A stretch of 14,625 nt of DNA, taken from contig DAIOFH010000098.1 in NCBI GenBank assembly GCA_036745875.1, forward strand, positions 1 through 14,625. Reading direction: 5' to 3'. Below are positions 1-7,554 of this stretch, in pieces. The notes beneath the pieces were generated by a model. The model searched no databases, was not told the DNA's origin, and worked only from the letters and a program-made list of their open reading frames with translations. Made by a program: the position numbers and the translations under genes. Each line of letters starts with the position of its first letter. Position 1 is the first letter of the stretch. This DNA is from DAIOFH01 sp036745875. GTDB taxonomy: Bacteria; Planctomycetota; SZUA-567.

Positions 1-86
1 TGGTGGGGAGAGGTGGGTTCGAACCACCGTAGGCGTATGCCGACAGATTTACAGTCTGTTCCCTTTGGCCGCTCGGGCATCTCCCC
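1..86 (-). tRNA. tRNA-Tyr (anticodon GUA)
   Basis: On the minus strand the gene starts GGGGAGA at base 86 and ends TCTCCCC-A-CCA at base 1, so the seven-pair acceptor stem and an encoded CCA tail are both visible. The anticodon stem is ACAGA/TCTGT around the loop CTGTAAA, giving anticodon GTA (bases 50-52), which is tyrosine. A long variable arm (GGC-ATAC-GCC) makes it a class II tRNA, as expected for bacterial tRNA-Tyr. The T arm GGTGG-TTCGAAC-CCACC is canonical. The gene ends exactly at the window edge, so anything downstream (more tRNAs or a terminator) cannot be seen. Confidence 0.97.
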
Positions 87-126
87 AGTTAAATTGTCAT
101 TTCATCCCTTGTAAGAGGGAAAAAAT

Positions 127-154
127 ATCATATGGATTTCAGCCTTACTGTCAA
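127..154 (-). promoter_or_regulatory. Sigma70-type promoter of tRNA-Tyr
   Basis: On the minus strand a perfect -35 box TTGACA (149-154) is followed by a 16-base spacer and a -10 box TATGAT (127-132), five of six to consensus. The expected start is near base 120, leaving a leader of about 34 bases before the mature tRNA 5' end at 86, to be removed by RNase P. The promoter lies in the gap after the glutamate synthase-like gene, so the tRNA can be transcribed independently of it. I see no convincing terminator between that gene and this promoter. Confidence 0.7.
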
Positions 155-210
155 TCCCAAAAAAATAATTATTCATGATCCCTTGTGAAAGAACGAAAAT
201 TGCACAATGC

Positions 211-1608
211 CTATACATGCTCGATATCGGTATGATCGCTGATTTCGGAATTAACCGTCATCAGGTCGTTCGCCGATAGGCCGTGCACGTCGGGATGACC
301 GCAGATCCGCGCAAACTGCGCCACCTCATCAGTGCTGACCCGCAAAAAATTTCCCAGCCGTCTTGCTGAATCGTCTACGTCTACATTCTTCCGCAACTCC
401 GGATCCTGTGAGGTAATGCCCATCGGGCAACGGCCGGTATTGCACATTTTGAACTGGCGGCACCCTATCGCCATCAAGGCAGAACTCGCCACTGCCACCG
501 CATCCGCTCCCATAGCCAGCGCTTTGGCGAAATCCGGAGAGACGCGCAGGCCTCCCGTTATGATCAGGCTTATCCCGGACGCTTTTTTTTCATCCAGGAA
601 CTTACGGGCTCGGTACAGGGCGAACATGGTCGGGATGGACGTAGCCATTTTGATGTATTTTGGCGCCGATCCCGTTCCGCCGGGCCTGCCGTCCACCGTG
701 ATGAAATCGGCGTTTCCGGCTTTTAGAATAAACTCGAGATCTTCTTCTATGTGTCCGGCGGCGATTTTGACGCCAATCGGTTTTCCTTCGGACAGAGTCC
801 GCAATTCGTCGATCTTTTTCCGCAATTCTTCCGGAGTTGTAATGTCGGGGTATTTCGCCGGGCTCAGTATATCCTCTCCCTCCTTGAACCCGCGCACATT
901 GGCGATTTGCGCCGTCACCTTGTTGCCCGGCAGGTGGCCGCCCATCCCCGGTTTAGCCGACTGGCCGATCTTGATTTCCACCGCATCGACGCGTTTGAGG
1001 TTTTCCGGGGTGACGCTGTAGCGATTCGGTACGTATTCGAAAATATATCTGTAGGAGTTGTTTATGCTGTCCTCTAGGATGCCGCCCTCGCCGGAGCACA
1101 TGGCTGTCTTGGCAATGGCGCTGCCTTTCGCCAGGGCGGTTTTTGCTTCCATGGACAATGCGCCGAAAGACATGTGGCTGACATAGATCGGGGACTCGAT
1201 CACCAGCGGTTTTTGCGCCGTCGGGCCGATTATCGTCCTGGTGGAAATCTCTTCCGATTGCAGCCGGGGCAGGCGGGCAAGCTGGGCGCCCTTTATAAGA
1301 ATATCATTCCAGGAAGAGGTCAGAACCCGTGTGCGCATCGCCTCTTCCAGCGAATGGCCGCTGTCGGCGATGGCGATAATGTCGGACATCATGACTTCCA
1401 GGTCGTCGTGTGTTTTTTCCGCAACGCTTCCCGTGGCGTGATCGCGTTCAGCCGCGGGCGGCGCATCCCCTGAATCCTTGGCGTCGTAGTAGGATTTCGG
1501 TGCATCGCAAACAGGACAGGTCCATGAGACCGGCAGTTCTGCAAATGGCACTTTCTCGGCGCTATCGTCATAGACATACCCACAATCCCGGCATACGTAG
1601 ATGGCCAC
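211..1608 (-). CDS. Rubredoxin domain fused to FMN/Fe-S glutamate synthase domain
   Basis: This 465-residue protein starts with GTG, supported by a strong AAGGAGG at 1615-1621, six bases upstream. Residues 1-42 are a rubredoxin-type iron site with two CxxC knuckles (Cys6/Cys9 and Cys31/Cys34). Residues about 135-400 are the FMN-binding (synthase) domain of the glutamate synthase large subunit, with GQSAKPGMGGHLPG (215-228) and GGTGSAP. Cys383, Cys389 and Cys394 have the C-x5-C-x4-C spacing of the [3Fe-4S] ligands of GltB. The glutaminase and GltD-type domains are absent, so the electron donor is probably a partner acting through rubredoxin and the ammonia source is external. Related proteins are annotated as FMN-binding glutamate synthase family, but not all make glutamate, so the substrate is uncertain. 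The gene follows the CHASE4-GAF gene by 39 bases with no visible terminator, so co-transcription is possible. Confidence 0.9.
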   Translation of the reverse strand: MAIYVCRDCGYVYDDSAEKVPFAELPVSWTCPVCDAPKSYYDAKDSGDAPPAAERDHATGSVAEKTHDDLEVMMSDIIAIADSGHSLEEAMRTRVLTSSWNDILIKGAQLARLPRLQSEEISTRTIIGPTAQKPLVIESPIYVSHMSFGALSMEAKTALAKGSAIAKTAMCSGEGGILEDSINNSYRYIFEYVPNRYSVTPENLKRVDAVEIKIGQSAKPGMGGHLPGNKVTAQIANVRGFKEGEDILSPAKYPDITTPEELRKKIDELRTLSEGKPIGVKIAAGHIEEDLEFILKAGNADFITVDGRPGGTGSAPKYIKMATSIPTMFALYRARKFLDEKKASGISLIITGGLRVSPDFAKALAMGADAVAVASSALMAIGCRQFKMCNTGRCPMGITSQDPELRKNVDVDDSARRLGNFLRVSTDEVAQFARICGHPDVHGLSANDLMTVNSEISDHTDIEHV

Positions 1609-1647
1609 GGCAACCCTCCTTTGTCAGCAGGCGTCTTTTACCAAGCT

Positions 1648-3246
1648 TTATCCATTTGAGTGCTTGTCGAGCATGAATGCAAACATTTCGGCGACCGATT
1701 CGAGGCCGGCCCTGTCTTCTTGCAGCCAGGTCCGGATGTTGTGGATGGAACCGATGGCGATAAAACCGCCGACCCTGCCGCTCGCCGAGTTCATCGGCAC
1801 GCCGAAGAACGATTTAACCTCGAATTCCTGGACGAATCTTTTGACGTCTTCCAGGTCCTGGGGAATATTATTGATGTCATTGATTTCAATGCTGCCGTTG
1901 TGGCGTATTGCATCGTTTATCCAACGGACGGTAGGGGCTGTGAAGTCGTATTCGCCAGTGTATTCGCCCGTTATCAGGTCGCGGAAGCAGCCGTAACAAT
2001 GCATGGACTGGCGGTCGGTGGAGACCTGCCAGAAAAAGGCGAAATCGGTGTTGAAGTTGCGTGAAAGTATGCGCAGGCACGGTATGATGCCGCTGATCGA
2101 TTCACGGAACAGGATGCGTGAAATTATGGAAAGCGATTCCTCCACCTTGACACGGTACATAAGGCGTGAGTCGGATTTGTATTTTTCACGGTCATGGCGG
2201 TCTATTTGGGTAACAAGCTCTATTAGGCCGTTTCCTAAGTCGGTGAAGTAGCCGAGTGCGGCGGGTTTGCGGGTCAGGTCGTATTCGTGAAGGTTGATCT
2301 TGTTCAGCACCTTCGAAAAACGCGCCAACGGTGAGAATATGGCGATGCTGAAAAACACCAGAAGCAAAAACATGATCGCCAGCGTCAGGGCGATGAAAAA
2401 ATACCGATAGCGCTTGTCCAGTTCCAGGATATTCTCCATTTCTCCCTCCTCCGGCTCCACCTGGAGGAGAAATGCCGCAGCGGCATTTGCATCCGTGAGC
2501 ACTGTTCCGATGCGGAACCCGGAATCGGTTTCATATTCCATCAGCAGACTGTCATTGGCGGGCAAAGCCGACGGCTGGCGGAACAAGGCTTGCGGAAAGA
2601 GACTGGAGGTGGCGGCTATGCCGATCACGTGCAGTTTGGTAATGTTACGCATGACGCGGATCGCACCCTGGTCAACAATCTGTCCTACGGTCAGAATGAA
2701 CTCGGAACCCGCAGGGTCGCTCTGGCCGGATGCTTTTTTAGAGGCGAGGATCAGGGGGTGCTCGTCGATCATCGCCAGGGAGGATGTGCAGTTCCTGCCG
2801 CTTGGAGGAAGGGTTGCCCCATAGGCGATCGCTTCGGCGACCGGCGAGGGCAGATCGACAAACATATCCAGCCGTTTATCATAATAGCGGCTGAAAAATA
2901 TCTCCCCGTCTTTCGCCGACCACCAGATGAGGCAGTTCAGGTCATTATCAGCGAAAAAGCTTTTGCTTTTCCAGGAAGGGGGATACGATGATTCGCTGGC
3001 TGGCGATTTGTCAATGTCTGTGTGATTTGCCTGATAGCAGGAGGCGATATTGACTGCCAGCCTTTTCAGTGAGTTGTGCAGGTCGGAGATATAGACATTA
3101 ACCGATGTCGCCTTGTTTTTCGCACCGGAGACTACCAGGTCCTTGAGGGTATTCTGAATATTTGAACGATAGATCCAAAGGCCGACGACGAGTAAAAACG
3201 CAAAGCATACCAGAATGATAGTATAGGTTATTCTTTTAATTGGCAT
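1648..3246 (-). CDS. Two-TM sensor protein with CHASE4-like and GAF domains, no output domain
   Basis: From the ATG at 3246 the product has 532 residues. TM1 is about residues 7-27, an extracytoplasmic region runs to about 280, and TM2 is about 282-304. The outer domain holds LIWWSAKDGEIFFSRYYD (106-123), which resembles CHASE4 sensor domains. After TM2 a HAMP-like linker leads to a GAF-like domain (about 370-527) ending at the stop. Such proteins normally continue into a histidine kinase, GGDEF or phosphatase module; here the next gene's ribosome site follows directly, so there is no room for a lost output domain. A GTG in the same frame at 3294 and an ATG at 3270 are alternative starts but have poor Shine-Dalgarno matches; 3246 has GGA seven bases upstream. 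A -10-like TATACT at 3314-3319 would leave only about 13 bases of leader before the GTG, which also favours an inner start. The ligand and partner are unknown. Confidence 0.75.
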   Translation of the reverse strand: MPIKRITYTIILVCFAFLLVVGLWIYRSNIQNTLKDLVVSGAKNKATSVNVYISDLHNSLKRLAVNIASCYQANHTDIDKSPASESSYPPSWKSKSFFADNDLNCLIWWSAKDGEIFFSRYYDKRLDMFVDLPSPVAEAIAYGATLPPSGRNCTSSLAMIDEHPLILASKKASGQSDPAGSEFILTVGQIVDQGAIRVMRNITKLHVIGIAATSSLFPQALFRQPSALPANDSLLMEYETDSGFRIGTVLTDANAAAAFLLQVEPEEGEMENILELDKRYRYFFIALTLAIMFLLLVFFSIAIFSPLARFSKVLNKINLHEYDLTRKPAALGYFTDLGNGLIELVTQIDRHDREKYKSDSRLMYRVKVEESLSIISRILFRESISGIIPCLRILSRNFNTDFAFFWQVSTDRQSMHCYGCFRDLITGEYTGEYDFTAPTVRWINDAIRHNGSIEINDINNIPQDLEDVKRFVQEFEVKSFFGVPMNSASGRVGGFIAIGSIHNIRTWLQEDRAGLESVAEMFAFMLDKHSNG

Positions 3247-3353
3247 TTCATTGTCCAGTCGTCGAGACATCGCCTGAATGCGATATTCCGGCACGAGAGA
3301 GCGGCATATCTATAGTATACAGTATTAAACAGGCGTTAAATAAGGCCAAATAC

Positions 3354-3394
3354 CATAATGCAGTCGATTTATTAACTGCATCGGCTGCATTATG
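3354..3394. repeat. 15-bp inverted repeat between larC and the sensor gene
   Basis: Arms at 3354-3368 (CATAATGCAGTCGAT) and 3380-3394 (ATCGGCTGCATTATG) are complementary at 14 of 15 positions around an 11-base loop; the outer ten pairs are perfect. It lies about 40 bases past the larC stop. No T-run follows on the minus strand, so it is not a standard intrinsic terminator. It could be a protein operator, an mRNA stabilising or processing hairpin, or a terminator of another kind. The motif ATGCAG occurs twice in the right arm region on the minus strand, allowing a shifted alternative pairing. Confidence 0.6.
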
Positions 3395-3435
3395 CAACAC
3401 ACGCCAATTCTTACAAATACAATCTTGACTATACG

Positions 3436-4866
3436 TTAGTGAATGTCAAGGGCGGCTTGCGCTGCCAGGCGGAAAATTTCCGCCAATGGTTTGCCGCTCG
3501 CCAGGCTTGCTGCGCGGCAGTCCTCGTACTCGGGTTGTCTACGGATGATTTTGTCTCCAAACCAACCGATTTTAATGCGAATCTTATGGCCGTCGACGTT
3601 TACTGTCTTCATTTCGCGTGGAAGGGTAAGGCGGGATGATTCGCGTATGCGTATGCCAAAGGTCGACGAGTTCTGCCACAGCAGATCCGCGATTTTAGCT
3701 GCGAGGTCGGTAGGGGAAAGCACGGTGATTTCGTGCCCAAGACGTCCTTTTTTCATAGTGGCGGCGAGTGCGTAGGCTTCGAGCGCGCCGCTTGCCAGGC
3801 ACATTTCCTGCAGGAACGCGACGCTTTCCGGCGTCATGTCGTCGACAAGCAGCCTGAATTCAACAATTCGCTCCGGTAATGTCTTGGCTACTTCGAGATA
3901 TTCCGAGTCCCCACCCACGGCGGGCGGGAAAAGGATCTGTTTGTCCAGGGGCATATCGGGATTGGCTGAAGAGTCTTCCGGGAGGTCGGGGGAATAAACC
4001 TTTGTCGATCTGTTTTCCTTGGCCGGCTTGCCGATGATGACCCGCAGAAGGTTCGGGGCGTCGGTGAAATCCTTTGTGCCTGCGCCGTACCCGATTCTGG
4101 TGACGGTCAATTCCGGGGACGAACCGAAGGAATCCACAAGGCCAGCGAGGAGCGCCGCGCCTGTGGGCGTCATGCGTTCGCCGTCGCCTTCTGCACGCCA
4201 GGGGATGTTTCGGCTTTTCAATATTTCCAGGGTCGCCGGAGCGGGAACAGGCAGTAGGCCGTGCTCACACATGATCATGCCGGTGCCTGCAGCGGGGACC
4301 GATGCGGAGATGCTATCGATATTTAGCATTTCGAGTGCGATGCAGGTGCCTATGACGTCGACGGCTGTATCGATGCCGCTTATTTCATGAAAATGCACCC
4401 GTTCGATCGGGACGGAATGTACGGTCGCCTCGGCCTCGGCGATGATGCGGAACACGCGCTCAGCCCGCGCGCGCACCCTTTCCGAGAGCACTTCCGGGTT
4501 AAGGAGGCGCAATAGGTCGTCAAGGTGCCTGTGGGCACCGGATTCTTTGTGCTTATGATGATGGCTGTGGTCATGGCCATGCCCATGGTGGTCATGATCG
4601 TGGTGATGGTCATGGCTGTGATTGGGATCATGGTCGTGATGATGGTGGTCGTGACATCCGCACGAACATTGGCTCTCGTCTTTTACATCGATGTGCAATG
4701 CGGCGAGGCCGCCGCGAAGGGTTTTTTCCGATGTGATGGAAAAGTCTTCGAGAGAAAGTTCTTCAAGAGCTTTTTGAATTGCCGAGATTTCGGCGCCCGA
4801 ATCGGCCAGAGCGGCGAGAAGCATGTCGCCGGAAACGCCGAAAGAACAGTCTATATGCAAATGCAT
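3436..4866 (-). CDS. larC: LarC, nickel insertion enzyme for the nickel-pincer cofactor
   Basis: The start at 4866 is chosen because AAGGAGG lies at 4875-4881, eight bases upstream, and the product begins MHLHIDCSFGVSGDM, the usual LarC N-terminus; the longer frame to 4959 adds 31 residues without family similarity. The product is 476 residues. LarC loads nickel into the pyridinium bis-thiocarboxylate mononucleotide to give the pincer cofactor of lactate racemase and other LarA-type enzymes. Visible family features are the N-terminal motif, VHFHEISGIDTAVDVIG (157-173), GERMTPTGAALL (229-240) and VDDMTPE (341-347) opening the C-terminal half. Residues 67-114 form a metal-binding loop with Cys67, Cys69, Cys71 and 23 histidines. 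The gene is one continuous frame, unlike the frameshifted larC1/larC2 of Lactobacillus plantarum. No larA, larB or larE lies in the window. Confidence 0.95.
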   Translation of the reverse strand: MHLHIDCSFGVSGDMLLAALADSGAEISAIQKALEELSLEDFSITSEKTLRGGLAALHIDVKDESQCSCGCHDHHHHDHDPNHSHDHHHDHDHHGHGHDHSHHHKHKESGAHRHLDDLLRLLNPEVLSERVRARAERVFRIIAEAEATVHSVPIERVHFHEISGIDTAVDVIGTCIALEMLNIDSISASVPAAGTGMIMCEHGLLPVPAPATLEILKSRNIPWRAEGDGERMTPTGAALLAGLVDSFGSSPELTVTRIGYGAGTKDFTDAPNLLRVIIGKPAKENRSTKVYSPDLPEDSSANPDMPLDKQILFPPAVGGDSEYLEVAKTLPERIVEFRLLVDDMTPESVAFLQEMCLASGALEAYALAATMKKGRLGHEITVLSPTDLAAKIADLLWQNSSTFGIRIRESSRLTLPREMKTVNVDGHKIRIKIGWFGDKIIRRQPEYEDCRAASLASGKPLAEIFRLAAQAALDIH

Positions 4867-4899
4867 GGGTGTTGCCTCCTTGATACAATGCAGCCGGTA

Positions 4900-4928
4900 A
4901 TGAAAAAGCAGACAGTTATATCTGTCAA
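4900..4928 (-). promoter_or_regulatory. Possible larC promoter overlapping a small inverted repeat
   Basis: On the minus strand TTGACA (4923-4928), a 17-base spacer and TTTCAT (4900-4905, four of six) form a possible promoter with a start near 4893, about 27 bases before the larC ATG. The -35 box is overlapped by the inverted repeat GACAG-N6-CTGTC (4911-4926), which could be a repressor operator. The -10 box is weak. The same hairpin followed by a short T-run could instead be a feeble terminator for lepB. Confidence 0.35.
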
Positions 4929-4983
4929 AAAAGCCGGGAATGACATTCACCAGCATCAATTATCATGGAATTGGCTGCTTGGT

Positions 4984-6579
4984 TCAAGGGGTGGCGATGG
5001 TTTTTACCCGTTCCGGCGGCCACCATATGAACAGTGCGGGGCCAAGGAGGTTTGACAGGGGAACCGGTCCCCAGCTACGGGCGTCGTACGAACTCGGGCA
5101 GTGATCGCCCATGGGGAAAAATGAATCGTTGTTGATGAGCACTTCACCCCTAGGTGACATGAAGAGGAAGGGATTGAGGGTTTTCCTTTCCCAACTGCTG
5201 TAGTAAAAAATATCACGGTCTATTTTCAAGCCGGAAACACTGCTCGATCCGCCGCCAAAGGCAAGCTCGACTCCCGACGCGGCGGGAAGGCTGGTCGGCT
5301 GGGGGCGTTTGTCGTTCCAAACCGGTACATCCAACAGCGGCGTGGTGGTGGAGTCGACAAAAATCCTCGCCGTGCCGTCTACGACATAAAATTCGACAGA
5401 ATGCTTACGCCCCTGTTTAAAGGGGGCGACGGCACGGTGTTCGGGCCGGGAGGCCGCGCCGTTGATCCGCAGTTCGACAACGCCGTCCGCATTGAAAACA
5501 GCTTGAATACGGCGTTTGTCTTCGGAAAGGGTCACTGCATACCAGGACTTTTCGTTTTCGAAGGTGATGTCCGTAACGCTGCGCAGATCGGGAACGATGT
5601 GGTAATCGATGTCACGGGGCATGACGTCCTCGCCCTGCAAGGCGGCGACAGGTTCAACCGCATAACGGCCGACTTCGGGCAGGCCGGAACGGCGATGGTA
5701 GTATGTCGCCGATGTTTCCGGCTCGAGGTTACCGCACAGTGGACAGCGAGCCTGCATGTTTTGCGTCTGGAAGGTTTGGACAAAAATATGCCCGCATCGA
5801 TCATCATTGACGCCGACATTGTTGTTGCACCTGAACTGCACCGGCTGCCGCAGGGTATAGCGGTCGGGGATGCCGGGAAGCTCTGGCATGGAATCTTTTT
5901 TCGCACCGGCAGGAACGCGGGGTCGATAGGTCAGGGTTGCGACCTTCCCGTCGCCCGAGGGCTTGAACTTGAGCGGCCTGCCGCGCGAGAGGTCGAATTG
6001 GTCTGTTTGTGAAATATTCCAAAAGAAGGAAAACTCGTCCAGGCGTATATCGGCGAAATTCTGTTCATAAACGTTGAGCCAGATATCCCGTTGCACATTG
6101 TCCGGTTTAACCTGGCGAACGTATTCGCCGCCGGAAATGGGCTTGATCCAGATATCGCCCCTGGCGATGGCAAGGTGTTCGCCGGGAAGGCCGACAATGC
6201 GCTTGACGAAGTTCTGGTTACGGTAGCCTTCGGTATTGCGTAGGGAGTCGTTTACCCGAGCCGCTTCATAGGGAAATTCAAAAACCGCCACTTCCCAGCG
6301 TTTGATGTCGCGGAAATAATAGTGGATTTTGGAGCAAAAGATGCGGTCTCCGCCGTCTGGCCTGCCATGCAGGGCCGTCTCCATGCTCCCGGAAGGAATC
6401 AGGTAGACGTCCAGCAGAAAGGTTTTTATGGCAATGGCTATGATCACTGCGCCGGCGAGGACGGCGATAAAATCGAACCCGGCCCGCAGTGATTTTTTGG
6501 CCGTACCGTCCTTTGCCTGTTCGGGTGCGGACGCTTTTTGTCCCCTGTTTTTTTCCTGTGCGGCTTTGCGTTTGGCCAT
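4984..6579 (-). CDS. lepB: Signal peptidase I with a large inserted region
   Basis: Signal peptidase I removes signal peptides from exported proteins on the outer face of the cytoplasmic membrane. A basic N-terminus precedes one TM segment (about 38-57). The catalytic Ser65 sits in IPSGSME and the general base Lys126 in FVKRIVGLPGE, the expected Ser-Lys dyad. The last conserved box is at 491-507 (GDHCPSSYDARSWGPVP). At 531 residues it is much longer than typical enzymes (about 180-330). The excess lies between about 150 and 475. It contains four cysteines spaced C251-x10-C262-x16-C279-x2-C282, like a zinc knuckle, then a beta-rich stretch (about 335-455) resembling LamG/concanavalin-type folds. 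The start at 6579 has the Shine-Dalgarno GAGGAAA embedded in the last codons of the upstream HAD gene (6-base gap), so translation is probably coupled. What the insertion does is unknown. Confidence 0.92.
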   Translation of the reverse strand: MAKRKAAQEKNRGQKASAPEQAKDGTAKKSLRAGFDFIAVLAGAVIIAIAIKTFLLDVYLIPSGSMETALHGRPDGGDRIFCSKIHYYFRDIKRWEVAVFEFPYEAARVNDSLRNTEGYRNQNFVKRIVGLPGEHLAIARGDIWIKPISGGEYVRQVKPDNVQRDIWLNVYEQNFADIRLDEFSFFWNISQTDQFDLSRGRPLKFKPSGDGKVATLTYRPRVPAGAKKDSMPELPGIPDRYTLRQPVQFRCNNNVGVNDDRCGHIFVQTFQTQNMQARCPLCGNLEPETSATYYHRRSGLPEVGRYAVEPVAALQGEDVMPRDIDYHIVPDLRSVTDITFENEKSWYAVTLSEDKRRIQAVFNADGVVELRINGAASRPEHRAVAPFKQGRKHSVEFYVVDGTARIFVDSTTTPLLDVPVWNDKRPQPTSLPAASGVELAFGGGSSSVSGLKIDRDIFYYSSWERKTLNPFLFMSPRGEVLINNDSFFPMGDHCPSSYDARSWGPVPLSNLLGPALFIWWPPERVKTIATP

Positions 6580-6585
6580 GCGCTG

Positions 6586-7473
6586 CTATTTCCTCATAAA
6601 GCGTTGGGAGCGCGAAGTCATGAAGCGGCCCGAGTCGGTCATGCCAAGCACCACCCGCGCCAGTGTATCCATGCCGTCCTGCCACAGCGGGGGAAGGACC
6701 ATGTCCACATGCTCCCGGAGCCGCTGGTCGCCGGAATTGAAGGTGATGGAAAACCCTGCCGCCTGCAACATGGGAAGGTCGTTAAGGCCATCGCCGACGG
6801 CGACGCATTCCTCTATGGTGATGCCGGCCCATTTGACCAGTTGCCGCAATCCTTCGGCCTTGTCGGCACCGGGTGGCAGGAGTTCGATAAAACGCCTGTT
6901 CGACTCAGTGAGGTTGATCTCGTTCCCGAGCGCTTCGGCAAAAATGGAGGTCACGGCGGGGTTGTCTATTTCGTCGACGATGCAGAGGCATTTCGTCGGC
7001 AGGTCCATCGCACGTATGACGTCGAGGGATTCGATACGAATGACGGGGGAGTAATTCTGCGAATAATACTCCCGCATCGGGCCATCGCTGACTGAGTAGA
7101 CGAGGTTATTGACATAATAGTTGACGTACAGGTTATGCCCCACTTCCACCTCCATGATTTTATTCCGGGCGGAGAGGCTCAGGTGGGAATTGAAAATCGG
7201 CGGTGAGTCGGGAAAGCCGACCTGTGCGCCGTTGCAGGTTGCCATGGGGGTGTCAAGGCCAAATTTACGCCAGAATTTTTCGCAACTCGGCTGCAGGCGT
7301 CCGGTGATGAGGAAGACCTTCAGCCCCGAGGCTGCCATCAGTTTGACGGCTTTTTCCACGCCAGGGGTCAGGTTGCCTTCGTAATCCAGAAGAGTGCCGT
7401 CGAGGTCGAAGGCAATGGCCTTGGGACGGATGGGGAGCTTTATACCCGTATCTGAGTATGTTTCACTGGTCAT
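6586..7473 (-). CDS. Cof-type HAD-superfamily phosphatase
   Basis: The 295-residue product has all four HAD motifs: AFDLDGTLL with nucleophile Asp23 and Asp25, LITGR with Thr57, ADKAEGL with Lys205, and AVGDGLND with Asp228 and Asp232. The cap inserted between motifs II and III, and the overall length, fit the Cof/type IIB group, soluble enzymes that usually hydrolyse sugar phosphates or small phosphorylated metabolites; the substrate cannot be read from sequence. The ATG at 7473 has AGGAA about eight bases upstream. That ribosome site sits directly after the terminator hairpin of the preceding small gene, and the gene's own end carries the ribosome site of lepB. It therefore appears to be the first gene of a HAD-lepB pair fed by read-through or by a promoter I cannot see. 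Confidence 0.92.
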   Translation of the reverse strand: MTSETYSDTGIKLPIRPKAIAFDLDGTLLDYEGNLTPGVEKAVKLMAASGLKVFLITGRLQPSCEKFWRKFGLDTPMATCNGAQVGFPDSPPIFNSHLSLSARNKIMEVEVGHNLYVNYYVNNLVYSVSDGPMREYYSQNYSPVIRIESLDVIRAMDLPTKCLCIVDEIDNPAVTSIFAEALGNEINLTESNRRFIELLPPGADKAEGLRQLVKWAGITIEECVAVGDGLNDLPMLQAAGFSITFNSGDQRLREHVDMVLPPLWQDGMDTLARVVLGMTDSGRFMTSRSQRFMRK

Positions 7474-7491
7474 TATGCGATTCCTGAAATC

Positions 7492-7528
7492 AAAACAGCC
7501 TCCTCCGACCGCGTGGCGAAGGAGGCTG
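7492..7528 (-). terminator. Intrinsic terminator after the small basic protein gene
   Basis: On the minus strand CAGCCTCCTT and GAGGAGGCTG pair over ten positions (one T-G), extended inward by C-G and G-C, around a loop of about nine bases, then TTTTG. It lies 26 bases past the stop of the 35-codon gene. Only five or so bases separate its U-tract from the AGGAA of the HAD gene, so it may act as an attenuator for HAD-lepB. Confidence 0.8.
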
Positions 7529-7554
7529 GAGCGAATCCAAATATCAGGCGCTGC

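Noticed and set aside
104..186. Direct repeat ATCCCTTGT at 104-112 and 178-186 as an attachment-site remnant next to the tRNA
   Set aside because: Nine bases is too short, neither copy matches the tRNA 3' end, and no integrase gene is present.
155..210. Terminator for the glutamate synthase-like gene
   Set aside because: There is a T7 run at the right place, but only a five-pair TTGTG/CACAA stem far from it and a weak AT palindrome; not convincing.
332..1021. 229-codon plus-strand frame
   Set aside because: It lies wholly antisense to the rubredoxin-glutamate synthase gene, whose domains and ribosome site are clear, and its product has no recognisable motif.
3436..4866. Programmed frameshift splitting larC
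   Set aside because: The N-terminal and C-terminal LarC regions are in one open frame, so none is needed.
4525..5055. Plus-strand frame encoding a very hydrophobic Met/Val-rich stretch, like a membrane protein
   Set aside because: It is the complement of the His/Asp codons of LarC; the apparent membrane segment is an artefact of that loop.
5407..5428. CGCCCC/GGGGCG hairpin within lepB
   Set aside because: Six pairs with a nine-base loop are expected by chance in a sequence of this composition and length.
5401..6012. 203-codon plus-strand frame inside lepB, considered as a separate gene because it covers the odd insertion
   Set aside because: The lepB frame is uninterrupted from catalytic to C-terminal boxes and the plus-strand frame has no ribosome site or family motif.
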